Below, piece by piece: positions 1 through 7,600 of a stretch of 64,000 bases of DNA. The notes below the pieces were generated by a model, which was given only the letters and a program-made list of their open reading frames with translations, did no database searches and was not told where the DNA came from. This stretch comes from Bernardetia sp. (GTDB taxonomy: Bacteria > Bacteroidota > Bacteroidia > Cytophagales > Bernardetiaceae): positions 1 through 64,000 of the forward strand of contig JAHDBD010000024.1 of the NCBI GenBank assembly GCA_020630575.1, read 5' to 3'. The stretch's first letter is position 1. Each line of letters opens with the position of its first letter. A program made the translations under genes and the position numbers.

Positions 1-356
1 CAGAAAGTGGATCTTATTATGCTCTTGTGACATATTCAACAGGTTGTACTTTCCAAACTCGTACTGCATCTTTCAATATTCCAGAGGTGGTTACAGGTGA
101 AGAAGAAGAGTTCATCAAAGCTCTACGTATTTATCCAAACCCTAGTAATGGAACTTTCTTAATTGAACTAGGAGAAGTTAAAGATGCAGTTACAATTACA
201 GTAGTTGATGCTCTCGGACGTGTAGTTAAAACTGATATTATTCCAGCTAATACAAGTTCTTATAACTTGAATTTGGCAAGATTTACTTCAGGAGCTTATA
301 CTATTCAACTCAAAACAGATAAAGGTATAATTGTTAAAAAATTGATGAAAGAATAA
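1..356 (+). CDS. C-terminal end of a type IX-secreted protein (5' end outside window)
   Basis: The reading frame is open to the left edge of the window (first full codon at base 3), so only the last 117 residues are present. The first part ends in a stretch with SGSYY and STGCTF, like the end of an Ig-like repeat. The last ~75 residues form a type A Por/T9SS sorting domain with [18 protein letters not shown] and GAYTIQL, finishing on basic KKLMKE. Known for the family: this domain directs export across the outer membrane by the type IX system and is removed at the surface. The passenger function cannot be seen. A strong terminator follows 38 bases after the stop. Confidence 0.9.
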   Translation, partial: ESGSYYALVTYSTGCTFQTRTASFNIPEVVTGEEEEFIKALRIYPNPSNGTFLIELGEVKDAVTITVVDALGRVVKTDIIPANTSSYNLNLARFTSGAYTIQLKTDKGIIVKKLMKE

Positions 357-393
357 TTGTCAATTTTAATAATTTCTTTATTAGAATAAATTT

Positions 394-428
394 AAAAAAG
401 GAAAGTCTTAATTGACTTTCCTTTTTTT
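394..428 (+). terminator. Intrinsic, probably bidirectional terminator
   Basis: A perfect hairpin, AAGGAAAGTC / GACTTTCCTT around a TTAATT-type loop, is flanked by A and T runs, so it can end transcription of the secreted-protein gene on the plus strand. Confidence 0.85.
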
Positions 429-546
429 ATTCTATTATCAAATCAACAAGTATAAATTTTGTCAATCTCAAGTTTAGATAATCTTGCATCCAATTTTTAA
501 TTTAGTTGTGATTTTTATATTATGGTAAATTTCGTTGGGCTGTTCA

Positions 547-605
547 TTTTGTAGTGTACCCAAGGTTTTATCTATGAGTAGATAACATAATCATCAACTA
601 CAAAA
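547..605. repeat. Nested inverted repeat
   Basis: The outer arms TTTTGTAGT (547-555) and ACTACAAAA (597-605) are perfect complements. They enclose an inner perfect hairpin TTATCTA-TGAG-TAGATAA (568-585). The layout resembles a small mobile palindrome or a cruciform; its function is unknown. Confidence 0.6.
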
Positions 606-618
606 GAAACAAAAAAAA

Positions 619-695
619 TCTTCACTCCTTTCTTTGATTGGAATGAGGAATTTTTGGTTTTTATGAGATTTCTAGTGAAAGATTCTATCTTGTAC
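619..695 (-). repeat. Terminator-like repeat, copy 1
   Basis: Read on the minus strand, CTCATTCC and GGAGTGA pair and are followed by eight T, the form of an intrinsic terminator. The adjoining segment TTTCTAGTGnAAGATTCTAT is also shared with the second copy at 1203-1271. No minus-strand gene ends here, so this copy looks like a duplication rather than a working terminator. Confidence 0.6.
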
Positions 696-896
696 ATGTT
701 CTTTCGTCAGCATGCTAACAAAATAGTAGGCACAAGGTAAAAACTTGTGCTAAAGTAGATATAAATTACATTCATAGTGATTAAAAAGTAATTTTTATAA
801 CACAAATTTAGAAACAGGTGGTTTGTTTTTTTAGTAATATTTGTCTTAATTTGTATTTTAGTAAAAATATGTTACATCAGTTAATTAATTTCGTTG

Positions 897-1106
897 ATGA
901 AAAATCTAAAAAAGAAATTTGGAAAATTTGCTATTTCTACAAAAGAAGCTAATAGTGTTACAGGTGGGCAAGACTATGTTTGGTGTTGTAATCCTACTAG
1001 CAGTCCTGGAACTTGTTCTGCTGATTTTGCAACAGCCTACCAACAATGTGGTTGTCCTCCAAGACAATTCTGTGCAGATATAAATTTATATCAAATATTT
1101 AGATAA
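897..1106 (+). CDS. Orphan double-glycine-leader, cysteine-rich small peptide (putative RiPP/bacteriocin-like precursor)
   Basis: The product is 69 residues from ATG at 897; a TTG one codon upstream is a less likely start. Residues 1-24 look like a Bacteroidota GG leader: basic start MKNLKKKFGK, polar middle, and VTGG at 21-24, the expected cleavage point for a peptidase-containing ABC exporter. The 45-residue core has six cysteines (30, 31, 40, 51, 53, 59), two of them adjacent and two as CGC, plus several prolines and aromatics. That pattern suits disulfide or thioether cross-links. No exporter, LanB/LanM/LanC or radical-SAM enzyme lies within the window, so it is an orphan precursor. The precursor assignment is inferred from the leader; a non-RiPP secreted peptide is possible. 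It sits between repeats at 619-695 and 1117-1271. Confidence 0.7.
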   Translation: MKNLKKKFGKFAISTKEANSVTGGQDYVWCCNPTSSPGTCSADFATAYQQCGCPPRQFCADINLYQIFR

Positions 1107-1116
1107 ATTTATAACT

Positions 1117-1197
1117 AAAACTTTGTCAGTAGTTTTTTGGTAATCCAAAATAACTCTGACAATAGTTTACTTTACAATAGACTATTGACAAAGTTTT
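1117..1197. repeat. Small palindromic element with 12-bp terminal inverted repeats, copy 1
   Basis: The ends AAAACTTTGTCA (1117-1128) and TGACAAAGTTTT (1186-1197) are perfect 12-bp inverted repeats. Inside, CTGACAATAGTTT (1156-1168) can pair with the left end or with ACTATTGACA (1181-1190), and the middle holds a hairpin TTTTGG-TAAT-CCAAAA. Related copies lie at 10564-10605 and 28148-28254. The form fits a miniature mobile element or a structured repeat. It encodes nothing. Confidence 0.75.
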
Positions 1198-1202
1198 TAT
1201 AA

Positions 1203-1271
1203 AAAAAACTCCTCACTCCTTTTTTTGATTGGAATGAGGAATTTCTAGTGCAAGATTCTATCTTGCGCTAG
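1203..1271 (-). terminator. Terminator of the DUF1152 gene; copy 2 of the terminator-like repeat
   Basis: On the minus strand, beginning ten bases after the DUF1152 stop, there is a first hairpin CTAGCGCAAGAT / ATCTTGCACTAG (one wobble pair), then CCTCATTCC / GGAGTGAGG followed by a run of eight T. The second hairpin is a good intrinsic terminator. The sequence is repeated with changes at 619-695. Confidence 0.75.
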
Positions 1272-1280
1272 ATGTTTTTT

Positions 1281-2246
1281 TTAAATTGGTATTTGTTTTT
1301 TACCTCTTAATTTATCCAATTCTTCACGATATTTAAAAAGTTCTCCATTAAATTCACTAATACTATTAACATTTCTAATTTTGTCGAAATATTTAATTTT
1401 TTGAATTACTCGTCTTAAATCGAAACACCAATAAATTGTCATCAAAGGGTTTATCCATAATTCGCTTCCTTCAGTTCTATTTATTCGATGATGATTTCCA
1501 TATTCACCTTCTAATGCACTTACAATCGAATTAGAAACAATGCTTTCTTTTCCAATCATTTTTTCATTGGCAAATTTTATGGCTTCTATATATTTTTTAG
1601 ATTCTTCCATTTCTTGGATTATTTGGAACATGCCTAAATATCCACCATCCTTTGCTATTTGAGCCACATTTTCTAAGAACCTAAAATGTGAAACGCCATG
1701 AAAATGGTCAATTCCAAATCCAACACTCAAGAGAAATTGTTTTTTTATTCCACTTTTGTAAACTGCTGCCATTGAGCAAATATCTTCTTGAGGAGTTCCT
1801 AATCCGTCTTCATCTCCAAACATTAAGCTATCAGTTCCTCCATCAACTAATAAAACAGTATCTATTTTATGTTTCTTGATAAGGTATTTGTAAGCGTTTT
1901 TTAATGGATTTACACCCGTTTTTTCAAATGCATAAATTTCAGGATTCTCTCCTTGTAATCCCAACCACAATTTTAAATATCGTTCTGGAAAGTAATTTCT
2001 ACCTGATAAATCGCTGTCTCCACTTCTTATGTTGTAACAAAATGGAAAAACTTTCTCGGAAGTTGTTTGTGATAACCAAGTAAATGAATAATTTGCAAGT
2101 ATTACTTTTTTACCCTGTTTTTTCAAATTGAAATACAAAGGAATTCCACTAAATATATCAAATCCTCCTCCTGCACCTGCAAGTAGAATTGATTTACTTT
2201 CTTTTAATTCTTCAAAAATTGGTATTTGATTTATTGAGTAGCTCAT
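1281..2246 (-). CDS. DUF1152 domain-containing protein
   Basis: This 321-residue soluble protein matches the DUF1152 family by overall character. The N-terminus has a glycine-rich loop, SILLAGAGGGFDIFSGIPL (residues ~19-37), that resembles a nucleotide-binding turn. A second conserved acidic glycine stretch, LLVDGGTDSLMFGDEDGLGT, lies at ~132-151, followed by GFGIDHFHG. No signal peptide or membrane segment is present, so it is cytoplasmic. The biochemical role of the family is not established; a nucleotide- or sugar-nucleotide-related enzyme is only a guess. It is monocistronic, with its own terminator at 1203-1271, and stands next to accessory repeats. It could be part of a mobile accessory set. 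Confidence 0.8.
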   Translation of the reverse strand: MSYSINQIPIFEELKESKSILLAGAGGGFDIFSGIPLYFNLKKQGKKVILANYSFTWLSQTTSEKVFPFCYNIRSGDSDLSGRNYFPERYLKLWLGLQGENPEIYAFEKTGVNPLKNAYKYLIKKHKIDTVLLVDGGTDSLMFGDEDGLGTPQEDICSMAAVYKSGIKKQFLLSVGFGIDHFHGVSHFRFLENVAQIAKDGGYLGMFQIIQEMEESKKYIEAIKFANEKMIGKESIVSNSIVSALEGEYGNHHRINRTEGSELWINPLMTIYWCFDLRRVIQKIKYFDKIRNVNSISEFNGELFKYREELDKLRGKKQIPI

Positions 2247-2590
2247 TTAATTTGATGTACTGTTCTTTTTTTTCTGATGGCATGCAACTTGCGTATGCTA
2301 TGTGTAGTTTTTTGTTTTCTTAGAAGGCTTAAAGATAAAAATTATTTTTGAATCTGTGAAAATACAAAAACCACGGCTGGAAGCCGAATACATAGCCCTA
2401 ACTCGGCAGAGCCAAGCTAGAGCCTATTTTTTTATTTGTTTTTTGACAGCCGAGATGGAGCAGGGGAATAATTTATTGGACAAGCAATGCAGTAATAATT
2501 TGACAAAATACTACAAAATTGTCAGATAAAACACATTTATTTGTCTGATAAATACACTCTGTTATAAAATTTCTTTACATCTAAAAATTG
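2247..2590. other. Non-coding spacer containing the first 98-bp repeat
   Basis: No gene is seen here. The stretch carries an imperfect hairpin at about 2280-2305 (GCATGCAACTTGCGTATGC) and the first long direct repeat at 2367-2464. The 126 bases between the two repeat copies are AT-rich and hold no recognisable antitoxin gene. Confidence 0.5.
2367..2464. repeat. 98-bp direct repeat, copy 1
   Basis: The sequence from AAAACCACGG to GATGGAGCAGG recurs at 2591-2689 with one substitution (GACAGCC to GACAGAC) and one extra T in a T run. It contains a tight hairpin CGGCT-GGA-AGCCG and a second small one, GGC-AGA-GCC. Near identity indicates recent duplication or movement. Confidence 0.9.
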
Positions 2591-2689
2591 AAAACCACGG
2601 CTGGAAGCCGAATACATAGCCCTAACTCGGCAGAGCCAAGCTAGAGCCTATTTTTTTTATTTGTTTTTTGACAGACGAGATGGAGCAGG
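2591..2689. repeat. 98-bp direct repeat, copy 2, running into a truncated PIN gene
   Basis: This is a near-identical copy of 2367-2464. Its right end lies inside the open frame of the PIN-domain fragment: the frame is open through the whole repeat from 2592 and the repeat supplies the first residues of that fragment. The repeat has therefore replaced the normal start of the toxin gene. Confidence 0.9.
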
Positions 2690-2957
2690 AGAACTTTTAT
2701 TTGGTGCAAATAATTCTTCTCGTGTTGCTCAAAACATCGAAATTATCACAAATTTTATAAATGCTACTGAAATTTTGGCTGTTACGTATGAAGTAGCAGA
2801 AAAATATGCTTTGGTTAGAAATCAACTCAAAAAAATAGGAAGACCAATTCCAGAAAATGATATTTGGATTGCAGCAACCTGTTTGACTTATCAATTACCT
2901 GTGGCTACGTTTGATAAACATTTTGGATATGTAGAAGGAATAAACTTATTTTTATAA
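2661..2957 (+). pseudogene. 5'-truncated PIN-domain (VapC-like) toxin remnant
   Basis: About 88 residues downstream of the repeat match the C-terminal two thirds of a type II VapC ribonuclease: ELLFGA (helix with the conserved Glu), then GRPIPENDIWIAATCL with the conserved Asp, and PVATFDKHFGYVEGI ending the fold. The usual start, with the first catalytic Asp in a DTN-type motif and about 45 residues, is missing and replaced by repeat sequence (FFDRRDGAG). The only in-frame start is TTG at 2661. Without the first acidic residue it should be inactive. No VapB-like antitoxin is present. PIN-family membership is well supported; expression is not. Confidence 0.75.
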
Positions 2958-3009
2958 AGATAATGTAGGGAAAAGTCAAATCATTTTCCCTACAAAAAAC
3001 AAAAAAATC

Positions 3010-6000
3010 CTACAAAAACCCACCAGTATAATTCTCCTTCAATTTAGCCAATTCCTTTGGTGTTCCTTCAAAACAAAGATGTCCACCATTTTTTCCTCCT
3101 TCTTTTCCTAAATCAATCACCCAATCGGCTGCACGAATAACCTCTACATTGTGTTCGATGACGATGGCAGAATGTCCTTGTTCAATGAGTGCGTTGATAG
3201 AAGTAAGGAGTTTGGAAATGTCATGGAAATGCAAACCTGTTGTAGGTTCATCAAAAATAAATAAAATATGTTCTCGGTTGGCTCGGTCGCTGGCACTTTT
3301 GGTAAGAAAAGCAGCTAGTTTTACACGCTGCGCCTCTCCACCTGAAAGCGTATTGGAAGACTGCCCCAACTGAATATATCCCAAACCAACATCTTGCAAA
3401 GGCTGCAAACGTGCCATAATCGGTTTCGAATCTTTGAAGGTAATCAAGGCTTCATCAACCGTCATATCCAAAACATCAGCGATATTTTTTCCACCAAATT
3501 CTACCTCCAAAACTTCGGCTTGAAAACGCTTTCCTTTACACGACTCACAAGTCAAGTAAATATCAGCCATAAACTGCATTTCTATCTTAATTTTTCCTTC
3601 TCCTTGACACGTTTCACAGCGTCCACCTTCCACATTAAACGAAAAATAAGCAGGTGTAAAACCTCGCTGTTTTGAGATAGTTTGGTCTGCAAAAAGCGCA
3701 CGAATGTAGTCATACGCCTTCACATACGTAACTGGATTGGAACGAGAAGATTTACCAATTGGATTTTGATCAACCATTTCTACGCTCGTCACTTTCTTTA
3801 GATTTCCTGCTAGTTTATCCATTTTTCCACTCTCATCATTGTGGTTTCCCAAATGTTTGGCAAGAGCAGGATATAAAAGCTGACGCACCAAAGTAGATTT
3901 TCCAGAACCCGAAACTCCTGTAACTGTCGTCAAGATTCCCAAAGGAAATTTGACCGAAATATTCTTTAAATTATGTTCTCTTGCACCTACTACCTCAATA
4001 TATTCATTCCATTTTCTAGGCGTTTGAGGAACGATTACTTGCATTTCATCACGCAAATATTTTGCTGTATAACTATCCGAATCTTTTTCTAACTCTTCTA
4101 AAGTTCCTTGAAAAATCAAATGTCCACCATGCGCTCCTGCATCGGGTCCAATATCGATAATTTGGTCAGCAGCTCGCATAATTTCCTCTTCGTGTTCGAC
4201 TACAATAACTGTATTTCCCAAATCACGCAGTTTTTTTAATACTTTTATCAAGTTTTGTGTATCTCGTGGATGAAGTCCAATACTCGGCTCATCCAAAATA
4301 TACATTGAACCCACCAAAGCAGAACCGAGCGAAGTAGCCAATTTTATACGTTGAAATTCTCCACCTGAAAGCGTTGCTGTTTTTCTATTTAAAGTCAGAT
4401 ATTGCAAACCTACTTCATTGAGATATTGCAAACGGTTTCTAATTTCTATCAAAATTCGTTTCGAAACGCTTTCTTGATGCTCTGTAAGTTGTACTTCTTG
4501 AAAAAATTGAGTGAGTTCGTCTAAAGGAAGCAAAACCAATTCTTGAATCGATTTTTCGCCTATTTTCACATAACCTGCTTCTTTTCTGATGCGTGTTCCC
4601 AAACAATCTGGACAAATTCTTCTGCCTCTATATTTTGAAAGCATCACTCTATATTGAATTTTATAGCTTTCACTTTCTAAGTCTTTAAAAAACTCATCTA
4701 ATCCTTTAAAATATTTATTTCCTGTCCAAAGAAGTCGTTGCTGCTCTTCGGTCAAATCTTGAAAAGCACGATGAATAGGAAAATCAAAATCAATTCCTTT
4801 TTGGATAAGAGGAGTAAGCCATTTACTCATTTTTGGCGTTCTCCAAGGCGCAATCGCACCTTCATAAACGGACATCGTTTTGTCAGGAATAACCAAATCT
4901 TCATCAATTCCCAAAACAGTTCCAAAGCCTTCACAAGTACGACACGCACCGTAAGGACTATTAAAACTAAAAAAATTGATATTTGGCTCTTCAAATAATA
5001 TTCCATCGGCTTCGAAACGGTCTGAAAAACTCGTCGTTTCTACGTCTTTTCCTTTTTGATAAATCTCAACTACACAATCTCCTTTACTTTCATAAAATGA
5101 AGTTTGAACCGAATCAGCAATACGAAAACGGTTTTGCTCGTCGCCTTTTTTGATTACGCCTCTGTCAATTAAGATATAAAGTGTAAATTTTTGAAGGCGT
5201 TTGAGTTCCACTTGTTGTTCTTTTGTAAGTCTTGAAATTGGTTCTTTTGCTTTTGTTGCTTTCTTTGCTGGCTTTTTACCTGCTTTTTTTAATTTTTTCT
5301 TTTCTTCTAAATAATCCTTTTGATTTTCGCCTTTATGTTCTTCTAAAAAGTTCTCTAAATTTTGCTTGGTTTGGTCTTTCCCACTTTGTGTTTCTGGGTC
5401 AATTTCTTTTGGTAATAATTGTTCTATAAAAATGACTTCTTCTCCTGCTTTTATTCTCGTAAAACCTTGTTGCAAAAGAATATTTAATTGTTCTTCAAAA
5501 GTTCGCTCTTCAGGAATTACCAAAGGCGCAAGAATCATATATTTTGCGTTGCTTTCCTCCTCTTTATCTCCATAATTTTCAATAAAATCTACTACATCAG
5601 AAACATTATCTTTCTTGACTACTTCACCAGAAATAGGCGAATAGGTAATTCCAATTCTTGAAAAAAGAAGTTTTAGATAATCATAAATTTCCGTCGTAGT
5701 TCCTACCGTAGAACGTGGATTTCGTGTATTTACCTTTTGCTCAACAGCAATGGCAGGCGAAACACCACGAATCCAATCAACATCAGGCTTTTCCATTCTA
5801 CCCAAAAACTGACGAGCATAACTACTCAAACTCTCCACGTACATGCGCTGCCCTTCTGCAAAAAGCGTATCAAAAGCAAGTGACGACTTTCCAGAACCCG
5901 AAACGCCAGTAATAACAATCAGTTTATTTCTTGGAACGGCAAGACTAATATTTTTGAGATTGTTTACTCGTGCGCCTTTTATGACAATATTGTGTTTGGT

Positions 6001-6093
6001 ATCATAACCTTCTAACTCTTTTACTCGCTGTTCTTCTGCTTTTTTTGCTGCTATTTCTTCTTTTGTGAGGGCTTTTTCTGTGGTAGTGGGCAT
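3010..6093 (-). CDS. uvrA: Excinuclease ABC subunit A
   Basis: UvrA is the DNA-damage sensor of nucleotide excision repair; a dimer with UvrB finds lesions using ATP. The 1027-residue protein has two ABC ATPase halves: Walker [10 protein letters not shown] at ~63-71 and GVSGSGKST in the second half, and signatures [12 protein letters not shown] and [12 protein letters not shown]. The zinc-binding pairs CRTC/CPDC and CETC/CESC are all present. It is longer than the usual ~940 residues because of an Ala/Lys-rich N-terminal extension (~30 residues before [15 protein letters not shown]) and a Lys-rich low-complexity insert at about residues 245-300 ([14 protein letters not shown]). It is transcribed alone from a candidate promoter at 6208-6242. 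Confidence 0.98.
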   Translation of the reverse strand: MPTTTEKALTKEEIAAKKAEEQRVKELEGYDTKHNIVIKGARVNNLKNISLAVPRNKLIVITGVSGSGKSSLAFDTLFAEGQRMYVESLSSYARQFLGRMEKPDVDWIRGVSPAIAVEQKVNTRNPRSTVGTTTEIYDYLKLLFSRIGITYSPISGEVVKKDNVSDVVDFIENYGDKEEESNAKYMILAPLVIPEERTFEEQLNILLQQGFTRIKAGEEVIFIEQLLPKEIDPETQSGKDQTKQNLENFLEEHKGENQKDYLEEKKKLKKAGKKPAKKATKAKEPISRLTKEQQVELKRLQKFTLYILIDRGVIKKGDEQNRFRIADSVQTSFYESKGDCVVEIYQKGKDVETTSFSDRFEADGILFEEPNINFFSFNSPYGACRTCEGFGTVLGIDEDLVIPDKTMSVYEGAIAPWRTPKMSKWLTPLIQKGIDFDFPIHRAFQDLTEEQQRLLWTGNKYFKGLDEFFKDLESESYKIQYRVMLSKYRGRRICPDCLGTRIRKEAGYVKIGEKSIQELVLLPLDELTQFFQEVQLTEHQESVSKRILIEIRNRLQYLNEVGLQYLTLNRKTATLSGGEFQRIKLATSLGSALVGSMYILDEPSIGLHPRDTQNLIKVLKKLRDLGNTVIVVEHEEEIMRAADQIIDIGPDAGAHGGHLIFQGTLEELEKDSDSYTAKYLRDEMQVIVPQTPRKWNEYIEVVGAREHNLKNISVKFPLGILTTVTGVSGSGKSTLVRQLLYPALAKHLGNHNDESGKMDKLAGNLKKVTSVEMVDQNPIGKSSRSNPVTYVKAYDYIRALFADQTISKQRGFTPAYFSFNVEGGRCETCQGEGKIKIEMQFMADIYLTCESCKGKRFQAEVLEVEFGGKNIADVLDMTVDEALITFKDSKPIMARLQPLQDVGLGYIQLGQSSNTLSGGEAQRVKLAAFLTKSASDRANREHILFIFDEPTTGLHFHDISKLLTSINALIEQGHSAIVIEHNVEVIRAADWVIDLGKEGGKNGGHLCFEGTPKELAKLKENYTGGFL

Positions 6094-6125
6094 TTTGGGA
6101 AAAATCTATATTTTGAAATTATGTA

Positions 6126-6190
6126 AAACAGACATCCCTGTCTGTTTGAATTTATATTTATCATTTTTTAGACAGTCTGGGAAGTCTGTC
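6126..6190. repeat. Pair of hairpins between divergent genes
   Basis: AAACAGACA-TCCC-TGTCTGTTT (6126-6147) is a perfect 9-bp stem. It is followed by GACAG...CTGTC (6171-6190), whose core uses the same letters in inverted form. Both flanking genes point away from this spot, so terminators are not expected; a dispersed palindromic repeat is more likely. Confidence 0.55.
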
Positions 6191-6207
6191 ATACAAAGTA
6201 CAATTAG

Positions 6208-6242
6208 CAAAAATAACCATTTTTAGCCAAAAAAGTTAGCAA
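6208..6242 (-). promoter_or_regulatory. Candidate promoter of uvrA
   Basis: On the minus strand TATTTTTG (6215-6208) matches the Bacteroidota -7 box TAnnTTTG, with TTG at 6242-6240 and a 24-base gap. The start of transcription would lie roughly 100 bases before the uvrA ATG. Confidence 0.45.
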
Positions 6243-6334
6243 GAATTTAGAATTTGTAAAAGGATAGTAAACTCAAAATAGAATTAGGTTATCTTTATAG
6301 GAAAATAATTTCCTTTTCTCTTTTAGATTCGTAT

Positions 6335-7531
6335 ATGAAATACATCACTCGTGCCGTTTGGATTTTGTCACTTATCAGTCTTTTTACAGATATGGCAAGT
6401 GAAATGCTCTATCCAATTATGCCTATTTACCTCAAAGAAATAGGTTTTTCTATTGTTTTAATAGGTATTTTGGAAGGGTTTGCTGAAGCGATTGCAGGAC
6501 TAAGCAAAGGATATTTTGGCAAACTTTCAGACAATTCTGGCAAACGTGCGCCTTTTGTTCAGATTGGTTATGCCTTTAGTGCCATTTCAAAACCATTGAT
6601 TGCACTTTTTGTATATCCGTTGTGGGTTTTTATGTGCAGAACGATTGATAGAGTAGGAAAAGGAGTTCGAACAGGCGCAAGAGATGCCCTACTTTCCGAC
6701 GAAGCAACCCCCGAAACGAAGGCAAAAGTTTTTGGTTTTCATCGTTCTATGGACACCACAGGCGCAGTTTTAGGGCCTGCATTTGCGCTAGTTTATCTTT
6801 ATTATTACCCAAAAGACTATCAAAATTTATTTTTTATTGCTTTTATCCCTGGGGTTTTGGCTGTTTTGGCTACTTTATTTTTAAAGGATAAAAAAGCAGA
6901 AAATCAAGTCTCAAATTTAAAAGAGAAACCAAAAGAAAAAATACCTACACCCTTTTTCTCTTTTCTAAATTATTGTTCGAAGCAAAGCCCTGAAAGTTAT
7001 AGAAAATTAGTTATCGGACTTTTAGCTTTTACGCTCTTCAATAGTTCTGATGTTTTTTTATTATTGAAAGCCAAAGATGCAGGAATTGATGATACCTATA
7101 TTATCGGAATTTATATTTTTTATAACTTGATTTATGCTCTTTTTGCCTTTCCTATTGGTATTTTGGCTGATAAAGTAGGTTTCAAAAAAATGATGCTTTT
7201 AGGATTTTCTATTTTTGCAATCGTTTATTTTGGAATGTCTTTTACAAATGATATAACTGTTTTTATTGGTCTGTTTTTCTTATATGGAATTTATGCAGCA
7301 GCCACAGAAGGCATTTCGAAGGCGTGGATAAGCAATATTTCAGATAAAAAAGATGTTGCTACTGCAATTGGTTCATATTCAGGTTTTCAAAGTGTTTTTT
7401 CGATGTTAGCGAGTTCTTTAGCAGGACTTATCTGGTACAATTTCGGTGCAATGGCTACTTTTTTAGTTTCGGCGATTGCTACAGTTTGTGTCATTTTTTA
7501 TTTCGTGTTTTTCGTTAAAAAACCTTCATAA
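6335..7531 (+). CDS. Major facilitator superfamily transporter
   Basis: The 398-residue inner-membrane protein has about 12 hydrophobic segments in two halves and MFS loop motifs such as GKLSDNSGKRAPFV after TM2 and GILADKVGFKKMMLL in the second half. After TM4, the conserved stretch RVGKGVRTGARDALLSDEA is characteristic of a Bacteroidota/proteobacterial MFS group. A basic cytoplasmic loop separates the halves at about residues 185-215. The substrate cannot be told from sequence; members of this group are often annotated as putative drug or sugar efflux carriers. ATG at 6335 is the first start and begins directly with the TM1 region. The stop codon lies inside the terminator stem. Confidence 0.9.
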   Translation: MKYITRAVWILSLISLFTDMASEMLYPIMPIYLKEIGFSIVLIGILEGFAEAIAGLSKGYFGKLSDNSGKRAPFVQIGYAFSAISKPLIALFVYPLWVFMCRTIDRVGKGVRTGARDALLSDEATPETKAKVFGFHRSMDTTGAVLGPAFALVYLYYYPKDYQNLFFIAFIPGVLAVLATLFLKDKKAENQVSNLKEKPKEKIPTPFFSFLNYCSKQSPESYRKLVIGLLAFTLFNSSDVFLLLKAKDAGIDDTYIIGIYIFYNLIYALFAFPIGILADKVGFKKMMLLGFSIFAIVYFGMSFTNDITVFIGLFFLYGIYAAATEGISKAWISNISDKKDVATAIGSYSGFQSVFSMLASSLAGLIWYNFGAMATFLVSAIATVCVIFYFVFFVKKPS

Positions 7532-7552
7532 TTAATGCAATTATGAAGGTTT
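7520..7552 (+). terminator. Terminator overlapping the MFS stop codon
   Basis: AACCTTCATAATT (7521-7533) and AATTATGAAGGTT (7539-7551) form a perfect 13-bp stem with a 5-base loop. It is preceded by an A run and followed by TTATGTTTTTTT. The TAA stop of the MFS gene (7529-7531) is part of the stem. Confidence 0.85.
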
Positions 7553-7600
7553 ATGTTTTTTTGATATTCTAATTTATAGAATTAGTTTCGGCTATTTTTA

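Larger units (their letters stand above)
429..896. other. Non-coding stretch with several hairpins
   Basis: No credible gene is seen between the secreted-protein terminator and the small peptide gene. The stretch holds an inverted repeat at 547-605, a terminator-like hairpin at 619-695 that is repeated at 1203-1271, and a hairpin at 730-750 (GCACAAG / CTTGTGC). No exact TAnnTTTG box was found upstream of the peptide gene; TAATATTTG at 835-843 is one base too long. Confidence 0.6.

Noticed and set aside
2661-2957. Functional VapBC toxin-antitoxin locus
   Set aside because: The PIN domain lacks its first catalytic Asp and ~45 residues, and there is no antitoxin gene upstream.
5232-5429. Hydrophobic open frame antisense to uvrA
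   Set aside because: It is the complement of the Lys-rich insert of UvrA; lysine codons read in reverse give Leu/Phe runs.
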